Source of the DNA: Frigoribacterium sp. Leaf415
GTDB lineage: Bacteria > Actinomycetota > Actinomycetes > Actinomycetales > Microbacteriaceae
NCBI RefSeq assembly: GCF_001424645.1
Contig: NZ_LMQR01000001.1
Coordinates: forward strand, 2,740,621-2,804,620
Direction of reading: 5' to 3'
DNA: 64,000 bases
Shown here: positions 39,753-48,782 of the stretch, one piece after another
Numbering within the stretch: position 1 is the first letter of the stretch
Layout of the letters: the number at the start of each line of letters is the position of its first letter
Program-made: the position numbers and the translations under genes
The notes under the pieces: generated by a model
Database searches by the model: none
What the model was told of the DNA's origin: nothing
The model's input: the letters and a program-made list of their open reading frames with translations, nothing else

Positions 39753-41417
39753 TCAGCGACGCAGGAGGCGCGAGACGGTCGGTGCGAGACGTGCGGTCAC
39801 CGGCGTGGTCAGCACCCGCAGCTCGGGGATCCGCGCGAACCAGAGCAGTGCGCCGTAGACCAGGCCCATGACGGCCCCGGCCACGACGACCGTCAGCACG
39901 CCCGGCACACGGCCGGACTGGGCGAAGCCGTCGGCGGAGAAACCACCCAAGACGGTCACGACGACGACGCCCACCGCCCCGGCGACGAGCGAGAAGACGA
40001 AGAACTGCACGTAGCGGCGCAGCACCCAGCGGCCGTCGATGCCGCCCAGCCGCTTCTTGACGACGACGAGCGCGACCACGGCCTGGCTGGAGCCCGCGAT
40101 CGAGGTCGTGATGGCGATGGCCATCGCGATGTGCTCGGGCGACACCACGGCGGCCGAGATCGCGACGCCCGCGACGAAGATGCCCGACTGGACGAGCTGC
40201 AGGAAGAAGGGCGTGCGCTGGTCGTGCATCGAGTAGAACACCCGCTGCACGATGAACAGCACGCTGAACAGGACGAGGCCGGGCATGTAGCCGAGGATCA
40301 CCTCGGCCGTGCGGGTCGACCCGGCGAAGTCGACCTCGAAGAACCGGGCGAACGGATAGGCCACGACGCACATGGCGACCGCGGCGAACACCATGAACAT
40401 GCCGATGGCGCGGAGCGACTGCGACATGTCGGTGCGGACGGCCCGCAGGTCGCCGCGCGAGGCGTGGCCGCTCATGCGCGTGAAGTAGGCGGTGCCGATC
40501 GACACGGCGATGATGCCGTGCGGCAGCATGAAGAGCAGCCAGGCGTTCGCGAGCACCGCGTTCGAGGCGCCGACCTCGCTGCCCAGGGTGGCGACGCGGC
40601 TCTGCACCAGCCCGGCCAACTGGGTGACGAGCACCATGCCGAACAGCCACCCGGCGGCCTTGCCCGTCGCGCCGAGGCCGACTCCGCGCCAGCGGAAGTC
40701 GGGGCGGAAGGTCAGACCCGCACGGCGCCAGAACAGCAACAGGAACGCCGCCTGCGCCAGGACGCCCAGGGTGGCCGTCGCCGCGATGACGAAGATGCGG
40801 TCGCCGGTCCAGACGTCGACCGCCGAGTTCTCGACGGCTCCGCCGAACATGACCATGAAGACGACGAGGCCGGCGATGGAGACGACGTTGTTGAGCACCG
40901 GCGCCCAGGTGAAGGGCCCGAACACCTGTCGGGCGTTGAGCACCTCGCTCAGCAGCGAGTACATGGCGTAGAAGAAGATCTGCGGCAGGCACCAGTAGGC
41001 GAAGGCGGTCGCGAGGGCGAGTTGGTCCGAGGTGAATCCCGCCCCGCCGTCCGTGCTCTGCTGCGCGTAGAGCCGCACGAGCACGGGGGCGAGCAGCGTG
41101 CCGGCCAGGCCCACGGCCGCGAAGACGATGGTGCCGAGGGTCACGATCTTGTTGATGAACCGCTGCCCCCCGTCGTCGGAGGTCGCCGCCCGCACGATCT
41201 GGGGCACGAGCACGGCGCTGAGCAGGCCACCCGCGATCAGCGCGTAGATGTTGTTCGGCAGCTGGTTCGCGAGGGCGAACGAGTCGGCTGCCCGGCTGGC
41301 CGACTGCCCGATCGCGGCGGCCAGCACGGCCGCCTTCACGAAGCCGAGGACGCGCGAGACCATCGTCCCGGACGCAAGGAGGATGCTGGCGCGACCGAGA
41401 CCGCCCTGGTTGCTCAC
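39753..41417 (-). CDS. murJ: MurJ-family lipid II flippase
   Basis: 554 residues with about 14 membrane helices. GTG 41417 (VSNQGGLGRASILLASGTMV) overlaps the stop of the DUF6049 gene (GTGA). Family motifs: RVLGFVKAAVLAAAIG, FALANQLPNNIYALIAGG, and later VFYSMHDQRTPF. It exports lipid II for peptidoglycan assembly; in actinobacteria MurJ is a partner of FhaA, which is also encoded in this window. The C-terminal pseudokinase seen in mycobacteria is absent. Confidence 0.93.
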   Translation of the reverse strand: MSNQGGLGRASILLASGTMVSRVLGFVKAAVLAAAIGQSASRAADSFALANQLPNNIYALIAGGLLSAVLVPQIVRAATSDDGGQRFINKIVTLGTIVFAAVGLAGTLLAPVLVRLYAQQSTDGGAGFTSDQLALATAFAYWCLPQIFFYAMYSLLSEVLNARQVFGPFTWAPVLNNVVSIAGLVVFMVMFGGAVENSAVDVWTGDRIFVIAATATLGVLAQAAFLLLFWRRAGLTFRPDFRWRGVGLGATGKAAGWLFGMVLVTQLAGLVQSRVATLGSEVGASNAVLANAWLLFMLPHGIIAVSIGTAYFTRMSGHASRGDLRAVRTDMSQSLRAIGMFMVFAAVAMCVVAYPFARFFEVDFAGSTRTAEVILGYMPGLVLFSVLFIVQRVFYSMHDQRTPFFLQLVQSGIFVAGVAISAAVVSPEHIAMAIAITTSIAGSSQAVVALVVVKKRLGGIDGRWVLRRYVQFFVFSLVAGAVGVVVVTVLGGFSADGFAQSGRVPGVLTVVVAGAVMGLVYGALLWFARIPELRVLTTPVTARLAPTVSRLLRR

Positions 41418-43672
41418 ATGGACTCCTGGACGGGCGGCGAGGCGGCCGCATCGGGTGACGGGGCCGCATCGGCTGACGGGCCGTCGCCGGACGACCGGGC
41501 CTCGTCGCGCGCCCTGCGGCGCTTGCGGAAGGTGCGGTAGAGGCCGCCGACGAACAGCGCGGCGAAGGCGACGCCGAAGATCCAGGTGATGGCGGTCTCC
41601 CACCCGGCCTGCACCGAGAGCGGGACGTCGACCGGGGTGGCGATCGCCACGCCCGAGAGGCTGACCAGCTGGAGCTGCACCGAGACCGTCCCGTTGGCGA
41701 CGGACTGCACGGGCACGCTGACCCGGGTCTGGGACTGAGGCTGGATCGTCACCTCGATGGGGCTTCGCTCGATCGAGAGGATGGAGTTCGACGGCGTCAG
41801 GTTCAACTTCACCGTCGCGACCGAGTCGGTCTTGTTCTCGAGGTAGAGGGGCAGGGCCGAGCGGTCGCCGAGGATGGAGATCGGCGAGCCCTGGACGACG
41901 GCCACGAGACCCGACGTCGCGGTCGCGTCGGCCACGGCCGAGGCGACCTCGGCGGGGAAGCCGTCGACGTTGTCGCGCCAGGCGTGCGAGGCCAGGGCCA
42001 TCGTGCGCAGTCGGGCCGACTCGGTGACGAGCTGCGGTTCGGCGAGGGCGGTCGAGAAGTCGACGACCCTCTCGTCGGCGGACACGAGGTCACGCAGCTG
42101 GTCGAGACGGGCGTCGCTCTCGGGACTGTCGACGACGGTCGCCGTCGACGGGGTGCTCGCCAGGGCGTCGGTCAGGGTGGCGCCGCTGACCCAGGGAAGG
42201 CCGTCGACGGCCTGCAGCGTGCGGGTGAGGAACTGCCCGGTCGACGGCCACTCGCGCTCGAGCGTGGTCAGCAGGGTGCGGGCGTCGCTGGGCCGCTCGT
42301 AGGCGATGGTCGCGACGGTGGCGGAGAGCCGGGCCATCGTGGCCTGCCACTCGGCCAGGCTCGTCGCCTCGGCCGCCTGGGTGACCAGGTCGGACAACGG
42401 GTCGTCCGAGACGACGGCCGGGACGGCACCGATCGTGACCGCGGCGTTCTCGGTCGAGTCGCCGTCGACGTCGACGTTGCCGCTCGAGACGATGGTCGAC
42501 GTGTACGAGCCGGCGGCGAACGCGGTCAGGTCGGCGGACACGACGGACGACTCGCGCGGCCAGACGACGTCGCGCTGCGTCCACGGGAAGTCGAGCAGTT
42601 GGGCGGTGGTGGGCAGGACCACGCCGTCGCCGGGCGTCTCGGAGGGCGACGGCTCGCCGGTCGGCTGGTCGGTGGCCCCGTCGCTCGGCAGGGCGGAGGG
42701 GTCGGATCCGGCGACGCCGGTGCCCGAGCCGTCGTCCGTCCCCTGACCCGGCGCCTCGGTGGGCGTGTCGGTCGGTGCGGGCATGTCCTCGAAGCGGGTG
42801 GGGTCGACCAGGGTGTCGAGCGAGGTCACGGCCGGGACGGTCGTCGCGCCGGCCTGTCGCAGCCCGGCGACGTCGGCGTCGGCGTACGCCAACGGGAACA
42901 TGTCGCTCGGCAGGGCCTGCAGCTCGGTGAGCCAGTCGACGGCCGACTGCGGGGCCTCGGTGCCGAGCAGGCGGATCGACGCGATGATCATCGGGTCGAT
43001 GCCCAGGGTCGCGCCGGTGCCGGCCACGGCGTCGAGCTCGCGTCGCAGCACCCCGCCGTCCGAGGTGTAGGCGGCGAGGGCGGAGGCGTCGAGGACGCCC
43101 GTCTCGCTCTCGGGCGTCGTGATCGGCACGGCGACCGCCACGCGGGTCGGCTGGAAGCTGTCGGCGGGGTACCAGACCACGCTGCTGCGGGTCTGCGCCA
43201 CCTGGCTGCCCGACGCGTCGAGCACGCGGGCCCCGAGCGCACGCGCCCCGAAGGCGCGGCCGGTCAGGCCGAGGCGGTCGGCGGGCACGACGACGGTGTC
43301 GAGGGCGACGGACGACCCGGCGGAGACCGCGGGCACGTCGACCTGGACGAGCTGGCGCCCGAGGTAGTCGTCGCCCGAGACGTCGTCGGGATCGAGCCAC
43401 GAGGCGAGCTTGGACCGCGTGGTGAACGGTTCGCGGTCGAGGTAGACCCGGGCCGTGGTCGCCGCGAGGTCGCTGTCGCCGTCGTTCGTCACGGTGACCC
43501 CGAGGGTGAGGTCGTCGTCGGGTCGCAGCACGCCGTCGGAGGCCGGCTCGACGGTCATCGTGATGCCGTCGCCCGTGGGGGCGGACGCCGCCCGGGCCGT
43601 GGTCGCCGGCAGCCCCGCCGACACGACGAACACCGCCAACAGGGCGGCGATCACGGCGAAGAAGAGTCTCAT
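41414..43672 (-). CDS. DUF6049-family exported membrane protein
   Basis: 752 residues. Signal peptide MRLFFAVIAALLAVFVVSAG with cleavage near ARAAS; ATG 43672 chosen, since upstream codons are Arg-rich non-coding. A large extracytoplasmic region of beta-rich segments (MTVEPASDGVLRPDDDLTLG...) includes a Pro/Thr/Asp-rich linker (about 325-385), and one C-terminal membrane helix (about 694-715) with a basic cytoplasmic tail. It sits immediately upstream of murJ in actinobacteria, suggesting an envelope-assembly role; function is unknown. Confidence 0.85.
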   Translation of the reverse strand: MRLFFAVIAALLAVFVVSAGLPATTARAASAPTGDGITMTVEPASDGVLRPDDDLTLGVTVTNDGDSDLAATTARVYLDREPFTTRSKLASWLDPDDVSGDDYLGRQLVQVDVPAVSAGSSVALDTVVVPADRLGLTGRAFGARALGARVLDASGSQVAQTRSSVVWYPADSFQPTRVAVAVPITTPESETGVLDASALAAYTSDGGVLRRELDAVAGTGATLGIDPMIIASIRLLGTEAPQSAVDWLTELQALPSDMFPLAYADADVAGLRQAGATTVPAVTSLDTLVDPTRFEDMPAPTDTPTEAPGQGTDDGSGTGVAGSDPSALPSDGATDQPTGEPSPSETPGDGVVLPTTAQLLDFPWTQRDVVWPRESSVVSADLTAFAAGSYTSTIVSSGNVDVDGDSTENAAVTIGAVPAVVSDDPLSDLVTQAAEATSLAEWQATMARLSATVATIAYERPSDARTLLTTLEREWPSTGQFLTRTLQAVDGLPWVSGATLTDALASTPSTATVVDSPESDARLDQLRDLVSADERVVDFSTALAEPQLVTESARLRTMALASHAWRDNVDGFPAEVASAVADATATSGLVAVVQGSPISILGDRSALPLYLENKTDSVATVKLNLTPSNSILSIERSPIEVTIQPQSQTRVSVPVQSVANGTVSVQLQLVSLSGVAIATPVDVPLSVQAGWETAITWIFGVAFAALFVGGLYRTFRKRRRARDEARSSGDGPSADAAPSPDAAASPPVQESM

Positions 43673-43836
43673 AGGCGTCAGGTGTCGACGGCGACAGGAG
43701 CCGTTCGAGCATGCCGAGTCTAGGCAACGCCGACCAAGAAGCAGCGGCGAAGCGCCTGCGAGGCGGGAGGACGGGGTCGTGAGGCGCCGTCGCGGACTCA
43801 GCCCGCGCCTCCTCGGCTGTGGCAAGCTGTTTCGTC

Positions 43837-45276
43837 ATGGACAGCGTCGCACGGGCCCTGCAGCGACTGGACGATCTGGCCGCCACCCCCCGCATCGAGA
43901 AGCTCGCCGCCGCGTTCGCCGCGGCCGGTCACGAGCTCGCCCTCGTCGGCGGTCCGGTGCGCGACGCCTTCATCGGCCGGCCGGTCAACGACCTGGACTT
44001 CACGACCGACGCCGACCCCGACCAGATCCTGGCGATCGTCGTCCCCCTGGCCGAGGCGCACTGGGACGTCGGCCGCGCGTTCGGCACGATCGCGGCCCGC
44101 GTCGACGGCGAGACCGTCGAGATCACCACGTACCGCAGCGACGTCTACGACGGCGAGACCCGCAAGCCCGTCGTCGAGTTCGGCGACACCCTCGAGGGCG
44201 ACCTGGTCCGTCGCGACTTCACGGTCAACTCGATGGCGCTGCGTCTGCCCGAGCGCGTGCTCGTCGACCCGTCCGGCGGCGTCGACGACCTGCTGGAGGC
44301 GCGGCTCGCCACCCCGGGCACCGCGGTCGACTCGTTCCGTGACGACCCCCTGCGCATGATGCGGGCCGCCCGGTTCACGGCGCAGCTCGGCTTCACCGTG
44401 TCCGACGAGGTGCGCGAGGCGATGACCGCCCGGGCCGAGACCCTGTCGATCGTCTCGGTCGAGCGGGTCGCCGACGAGCTGTCGAAGCTCCTCAAGACCG
44501 AAACCCCCCGAGACGGTGTCCGGCTGCTGGTCGACACCGGGCTGGCCGACCACGTCATGCCCGAGCTCGCCGCCATGCGCCTCGAGGTCGACGAGCACCA
44601 CCACCACAAGGACGTGTACGAGCACAGCCTCACCGTGCTCGATCAGGCCATCGGCTACGAGCGGGAGCGGCACCCGGGCGAGGCGCCCGACCTCACCCTG
44701 CGCCTCGCGGCCCTGCTGCACGACTGCGGCAAGCCGGCCACGCGTCGCCTCGAGCCGGGCGGGGTCGTCACCTTCCACCACCACGACGTCGTCGGCGCCA
44801 AGCTCGCCAAGAAGCGGTTGAAGGCGCTCCGCTTCGACAACGACACGATCGCCGCCGTCTCCCGCCTGATCGAGCTGCACCTCCGGTTCTTCGGCTACAC
44901 GGAGGGCGGCTGGACCGACTCGGCCGTGCGCCGGTACGTCCGCGACGCCGGTGACCAGCTCGAGCGGTTGCACATGCTGACCCGGGCCGACGTGACCACG
45001 CGCAACCGGCGCAAGGCCGACCGGCTCGGCTTCGCCTACGACGACCTCGAGGCGCGGATCGCCGAGCTGCGCGAACGCGAAGAGATCGACTCGCTGCGGC
45101 CCGACCTCGACGGCGACGACATCCAACGCGTCCTGGGCATCGGCCCGAGCCGCGAGGTCGGCGAGGCCTACCGCTTCCTGCTCGAGCTGCGCACCGAAGA
45201 GGGGCCGCTCGGGGCCGAGGTCGCCACCGAGCGCCTGCTCGCCTGGTGGAACGCACGCGAGGGTGCTGGGGCGTAA
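43837..45276 (+). CDS. cca: CCA tRNA nucleotidyltransferase
   Basis: 479 residues from ATG 43837. Nucleotidyltransferase motif LVGGPVRDAFIGRPVNDLDF with the DxD pair, RRDFTVNSMALRL, the neck region, and an HD domain (EVDEHHHHKDVYEHSL, LLHDCGKPAT). It adds CCA to tRNA 3' ends, which is needed here because the three tRNA genes in the window lack an encoded CCA. Divergent from DUF6049-murJ; an AGGAGGCGCG copy lies 25 bases upstream. Confidence 0.95.
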   Translation: MDSVARALQRLDDLAATPRIEKLAAAFAAAGHELALVGGPVRDAFIGRPVNDLDFTTDADPDQILAIVVPLAEAHWDVGRAFGTIAARVDGETVEITTYRSDVYDGETRKPVVEFGDTLEGDLVRRDFTVNSMALRLPERVLVDPSGGVDDLLEARLATPGTAVDSFRDDPLRMMRAARFTAQLGFTVSDEVREAMTARAETLSIVSVERVADELSKLLKTETPRDGVRLLVDTGLADHVMPELAAMRLEVDEHHHHKDVYEHSLTVLDQAIGYERERHPGEAPDLTLRLAALLHDCGKPATRRLEPGGVVTFHHHDVVGAKLAKKRLKALRFDNDTIAAVSRLIELHLRFFGYTEGGWTDSAVRRYVRDAGDQLERLHMLTRADVTTRNRRKADRLGFAYDDLEARIAELREREEIDSLRPDLDGDDIQRVLGIGPSREVGEAYRFLLELRTEEGPLGAEVATERLLAWWNAREGAGA

Positions 45277-45297
45277 CCCGTCCTGCGGGTGTCGACC

Positions 45298-45358
45298 CGC
45301 GCCTCCTCGGCTCTCTGGAGCCGGCGGCCGCTGCGGCGGCATTGATTCAGGAGGCGCG
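45298..45358. repeat. Inverted pair of the AGGAGGCGCG motif upstream of rpsF
   Basis: Complementary copies at 45298-45307 (minus) and 45349-45358 (plus), separated by about 41 bases. The right copy lies inside the spacer of the predicted rpsF promoter. Confidence 0.75.
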
Positions 45359-45370
45359 CTCGGCTACGCT
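45342..45370 (+). promoter_or_regulatory. rpsF promoter
   Basis: TTGATT (45342-45347), 17-base spacer containing AGGAGGCGCG, TACGCT (45365-45370), about 98 bases before rpsF. Confidence 0.6.
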
Positions 45371-45468
45371 GGGAAGGTTGCGTCTGCCTCATGGCCGACG
45401 CCGCGACATGAATACCCTCCTGTCACAGACCGTCTGTGACCGTTAAGTCCGAAGGAGGTGGGTTAGTC

Positions 45469-45885
45469 ATGCACCAGTACGAACTGATGGTCATCCTGGA
45501 CCCCGAGATCGATGAGCGCACCGTCGCCCCGAGCTTGGACAAGTTCCTCAACGTCATCCGCAACGATGGCGGAACGATCGACAACGTGGACATCTGGGGA
45601 CGTCGTCGCCTGGCCTACGAGATCAACAAGAAGACCGAGGGCATCTACGCCGTCGTCAACCTGACCTCGAGCTCGGCCGCCACGGTCGAGCTCGACCGCC
45701 AGCTGGGTCTCTCCGAGGCCGTGCTGCGCACCAAGGTCCTGCGTGCCGAAGAGGCGATCGCCATGGTCGCCGCCGCCAAGAAGGTCAGCGACGAGAAGGC
45801 CGCCCGCAAGGCCGCCAACGCCGCTGCCGCCCCGGCTGCACCCGCCGCCCCGGCTGCTCCCGCCGCCGAGAAGGCTGCCGAGTAG
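45469..45885 (+). CDS. rpsF: 30S ribosomal protein S6
   Basis: 138 residues from ATG 45469, with a strong AAGGAGGTGG ribosome-binding site. Core [32 protein letters not shown]; an Ala/Pro-rich C-terminal extension ([16 protein letters not shown]). First gene of rpsF-ssb-rpsR-rplI; ssb begins 4 bases after the stop. Confidence 0.97.
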   Translation: MHQYELMVILDPEIDERTVAPSLDKFLNVIRNDGGTIDNVDIWGRRRLAYEINKKTEGIYAVVNLTSSSAATVELDRQLGLSEAVLRTKVLRAEEAIAMVAAAKKVSDEKAARKAANAAAAPAAPAAPAAPAAEKAAE

Positions 45886-45889
45886 TCCG

Positions 45890-46465
45890 ATGGCTGGCGA
45901 GACCGTCATCACAGTGGTGGGAAACCTCACCAGTGACCCCGAGCTGCGCTACACGCAGAACGGGCTCGCGGTCGCGAACTTCACCATCGCGTCGACCCCC
46001 CGCACGTTCGACCGCGCGTCGAACGAGTGGAAGGACGGCGAGGCGCTCTTCCTCCGTGCCAGCGTGTGGCGCGAGTTCGGCGAGCACGTGGCCAGCAGCC
46101 TCACCAAGGGCAGCCGGGTCATCGCTCAGGGCCGACTCAAGCAGCGCTCGTACGAGACCAAAGAGGGCGAGAAGCGCACCAGCATGGAGCTCGAGATCGA
46201 CGAGATCGGCCCCTCGCTGCGTTACGCGACCGCTCAGGTGACGCGCGCCGCGTCCTCCCGCGACGGCGCTGCCGGTGGCGGCTCCTTCGGGGGCGGCAAC
46301 GGCGGTGGCAACCGTGGTGGCCAGCCGGCTCAGGTCGGCGGCGGTCAGGCGCAAGAGCCGTGGGGTCAGCCCGCCGGCGGCCAGCAGGGTGGCAACACCT
46401 CTGGCGGCGACGTGTGGAACACCCCCGGTGGCAACGGCACCTACAACGACGAGACGCCCTTCTAG
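45890..46465 (+). CDS. ssb: Single-stranded DNA-binding protein
   Basis: 191 residues: N-terminal OB fold (about 1-110; [20 protein letters not shown]), a Gly/Gln-rich disordered linker, and the acidic tip DETPF that recruits repair and replication partners. Start ATG 45890 follows rpsF by four bases. Confidence 0.97.
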   Translation: MAGETVITVVGNLTSDPELRYTQNGLAVANFTIASTPRTFDRASNEWKDGEALFLRASVWREFGEHVASSLTKGSRVIAQGRLKQRSYETKEGEKRTSMELEIDEIGPSLRYATAQVTRAASSRDGAAGGGSFGGGNGGGNRGGQPAQVGGGQAQEPWGQPAGGQQGGNTSGGDVWNTPGGNGTYNDETPF

Positions 46466-46515
46466 GCATCGCCGTTCCCTTTTAGTACTTCTTCATTCAT
46501 CGAAAGTAGAAACCA

Positions 46516-46776
46516 ATGGCTGGAAAGAGCAGCGGCGACCGCCGCAAGCCCCTCCGCGGCAAGGGCGGCAAGAACGCCGCTCCCGCGAAGTCGATCCGCG
46601 TCGGTGTCATCGACTACAAAGACGTCGCGACCCTGCGCAAGTTCATCTCGGAGCGTGGAAAGATCCGCGCCCGTCGCATCACCGGCGTCTCCGTCCAGGA
46701 GCAGCGCCTCATCGCCCGTGCCGTGAAGAACGCCCGTGAGATGGCGCTCCTCCCCTACGCCGGCTCCGGCCGCTGA
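46516..46776 (+). CDS. rpsR: 30S ribosomal protein S18
   Basis: 86 residues; core [20 protein letters not shown] and a basic end [29 protein letters not shown]. It lacks the N-terminal CxxC of zinc-binding S18, so it looks like the zinc-independent form. Basic head ([18 protein letters not shown]). Confidence 0.96.
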   Translation: MAGKSSGDRRKPLRGKGGKNAAPAKSIRVGVIDYKDVATLRKFISERGKIRARRITGVSVQEQRLIARAVKNAREMALLPYAGSGR

Positions 46777-46790
46777 TCGGAAGGACCACC

Positions 46791-47243
46791 ATGTCGAAGG
46801 TAATCCTGACCCACGAGGTCTCCGGCCTCGGTTCCGCCGGTGACGTCGTCGACGTCAAGAACGGCTACGCCCGCAACTACCTGGTGCCCCAGGGCTTCGC
46901 CGTGGCGTGGAGCCGCGGTGGCGAGAAGCAGGTCGCTCAGATCCGTACGGCCCGCGAGACCCGCGAGCTCAAGACGATCGAAGAGGCCCACGACCTCAAG
47001 CAGCGCCTCGAGGCCCAGAAGATCCGTCTCACGGTGAAGACCGGTGCCGACGGCCGTCTGTTCGGCTCGGTCCGTCCGGGCGATGTCGCCGACGCGGTCA
47101 ACGCCCAGGGCGTCGCGACGATCGACAAGCGCAAGGTCGAGATCCCCTCGACCATCAAGGTGACGGGTGAGCACGAAGCCACCCTCCGCCTGCGCGAGGA
47201 CGTCATCGCGACGATCACGCTGACGGTCGTCTCGGCCAAGTAG
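46791..47243 (+). CDS. rplI: 50S ribosomal protein L9
   Basis: 150 residues with the L9 signature [20 protein letters not shown], a long central helix and a C-terminal domain ending TLTVVSAK. Last gene of the ribosomal operon; a terminator follows 48 bases on. Confidence 0.97.
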   Translation: MSKVILTHEVSGLGSAGDVVDVKNGYARNYLVPQGFAVAWSRGGEKQVAQIRTARETRELKTIEEAHDLKQRLEAQKIRLTVKTGADGRLFGSVRPGDVADAVNAQGVATIDKRKVEIPSTIKVTGEHEATLRLREDVIATITLTVVSAK

Positions 47244-47291
47244 CACCCCGGGTGCTCCGGCACCCCGGCGCCTCGGCGCCTGCTGTACGCG

Positions 47292-47325
47292 AGAGCGGCG
47301 GTCCCCTTCGGGGGGCCGCCGCTCT
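47292..47325 (+). terminator. rplI terminator
   Basis: Stem AGAGCGGCGGTCCCC / GGGGGCCGCCGCTCT around TTC, followed by TCTGC. Confidence 0.85.
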
Positions 47326-47372
47326 TCTGCGTGCCGGGTACGTGCGGTGCGCCGGCCTGGAGTCGGGTCGCG

Positions 47373-47436
47373 ATGAACCACGTTCCGGACGATCAACCCC
47401 GTCGGAACGGGGTTCATCGTCCGGAACGGGGTTCAT
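47373..47436. repeat. Long palindrome A (AACCCCGTTCCG family)
   Basis: Two 28-base arms (47373-47400 and 47409-47436) pair with only two mismatches around the loop GTCGGAAC. The arms share AACCCCGTTCCG and CGATGAACC with palindrome B at 53930. It lies in the 480-bp gap between rplI and the lacI-type gene; no gene is seen there. Confidence 0.88.
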
Positions 47437-47462
47437 GGGCTGGGCTGGCAGGGCTGGGACGC

Positions 47463-47498
47463 GGAGGCGCGGGCGGCTGGGGCGGGCACCGCGCCTCC
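47463..47498. repeat. Inverted pair of the GGAGGCGCG motif between palindromes A and C
   Basis: GGAGGCGCGG at 47463 and CCGCGCCTCC ending 47498 enclose 16 bases; able to form a 10-bp hairpin. Confidence 0.8.
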
Positions 47499-47531
47499 TC
47501 GTCCGCTCGCGGGGGTCGGCCCTGTGTCGGG

Positions 47532-47595
47532 ATGAACCCGGTTTCGAACGATGCACCCGGTTGCAACCGGGTGTTCGGTTCGAGATCGGGTTCAT
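47532..47595. repeat. Long palindrome C
   Basis: 31-base arms starting ATGAACCCGG and ending in ATCGGGTTCAT, with a two-base loop (GC) and about six mismatches. Its outer ends (ATGAACCC / GGGTTCAT) resemble palindromes A and B. Confidence 0.75.
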
Positions 47596-47645
47596 GGGCA
47601 CAGGTGGTCTCGCGTTGACAGGAGGGGGCGGCTCGTCTACTGTCG

Positions 47646-47673
47646 TGGAATCGGTTCCATGGAATCGATTCCA
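47646..47673. promoter_or_regulatory. Tandem LacI-type operators upstream of the rbs operon
   Basis: Two adjoining 14-bp palindromes, TGGAATCGGTTCCA and TGGAATCGATTCCA, about 50 bases before the lacI-family start. The central CG and spacing fit operators of LacI-family sugar regulators, so autoregulation of the operon is likely. Confidence 0.82.
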
Positions 47674-47723
47674 CGCAGCGGAAACACCCTGTGACCCGCA
47701 CCACTACGACGAGGTAGAGCCCG

Positions 47724-48779
47724 ATGAACACCGTGACGATCAGGGACGTGGCGCAGCGCGCCGGCGTCTCGGCCGCGACGGCATCGCGCGTCTTGTCGGG
47801 CAACCCGGCCACCTCCGCCGAGTCGAGGGCCCAGGTCGAGCAGGCCGTGCGCGAACTCGACTTCCGCCCCAACGCGCAGGCCCGGGCGTTGCGCTCGACC
47901 CGCTCCGACACGGTCGGCCTGCTCGTCTCGGACGTCCGCAACCCGTTCTTCGCCGACCTCGCCCACACGATCGAGCAGTCGCTGCTCGAGCTGGGCTACG
48001 TCACCCTCCTCGGCAACGCCAACGAGAACCGCGAGCAGCAGGACCGCTACCTCGACACCCTCATCTCACGCCGCGTCGACGGCGTCATCGTCGCCCCGCA
48101 GGGCACCGACTCGGCCAGCATCGACTCGCTGCTCGCCCGCGAGGTGCCGACGGTGTTCGTCGACCGCACGATCCCCGGCGTCGACGTGCCGAGCGTGACG
48201 ACCGACAGCGTCCCCGGCATCCGGGCCGCCGTGCAGCACCTGGTCGACCTCGGCCACGAGCGCGTCGGCTACGTCGCGGGCCCGCAGAGCGTGTCCACCG
48301 GGCGCGAGCGACTCGAGGCGTGGACGGCCGCGGCCGCCGAGCTGGGCCTCAGCACCGACCCCGACCTGGTCTACGTCGGCGACTTCCAGTCCGCCAGCGG
48401 GTCGGCCGCCGTGCACGCCCTGTTCGAGCTCGACGAGCCGCCGACCGCCCTGCTCGCCGCCGACAGCCTCATGGCCGTCGGAGCCATCGCCATGCTCAAC
48501 CGGCTCGGCATGCGCATGGGCACCGACGTCTCGGTCATCGCGTTCGACGACATCGAGTGGTTCTCGCTGCTCGACCCGGCCCTGACCGTCATCGCGCACA
48601 GCGTCGAGGAGATGGGCCGCATCGCCGTCCAGCTGCTGCACGAGGTCATCGACGGGCGCACGCCCGACTCGGTCGTGCTGCCCAGCGAACTGATCGTGCG
48701 CGAGTCGACGACCCGCGCCTCCTCGTCCCCGACGCACCCGACACACCCCACCCCACCCCGACCCCTCGGCAGGAACTGA
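47724..48779 (+). CDS. rbsR: LacI-family transcriptional regulator of the ribose operon
   Basis: 351 residues. N-terminal HTH TIRDVAQRAGVSAATASRVL (residues 5-24) and hinge, then a periplasmic-binding-protein-like effector domain (TVGLLVSDVRNPFFADL...). It is the first gene of the operon, 3 bases before rbsA, with tandem operators upstream; it probably represses until ribose or a related pentose binds. An AGGAGGCGCG copy lies in its disordered C-terminus. Confidence 0.88.
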   Translation: MNTVTIRDVAQRAGVSAATASRVLSGNPATSAESRAQVEQAVRELDFRPNAQARALRSTRSDTVGLLVSDVRNPFFADLAHTIEQSLLELGYVTLLGNANENREQQDRYLDTLISRRVDGVIVAPQGTDSASIDSLLAREVPTVFVDRTIPGVDVPSVTTDSVPGIRAAVQHLVDLGHERVGYVAGPQSVSTGRERLEAWTAAAAELGLSTDPDLVYVGDFQSASGSAAVHALFELDEPPTALLAADSLMAVGAIAMLNRLGMRMGTDVSVIAFDDIEWFSLLDPALTVIAHSVEEMGRIAVQLLHEVIDGRTPDSVVLPSELIVRESTTRASSSPTHPTHPTPPRPLGRN

Positions 48780-48782
48780 CCC

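Noticed and set aside
47373..47595. Possible riboswitch or structured leader before the rbs operon
   Set aside because: The structures are simple long palindromes related to one behind the operon; no aptamer-like conserved core is visible.
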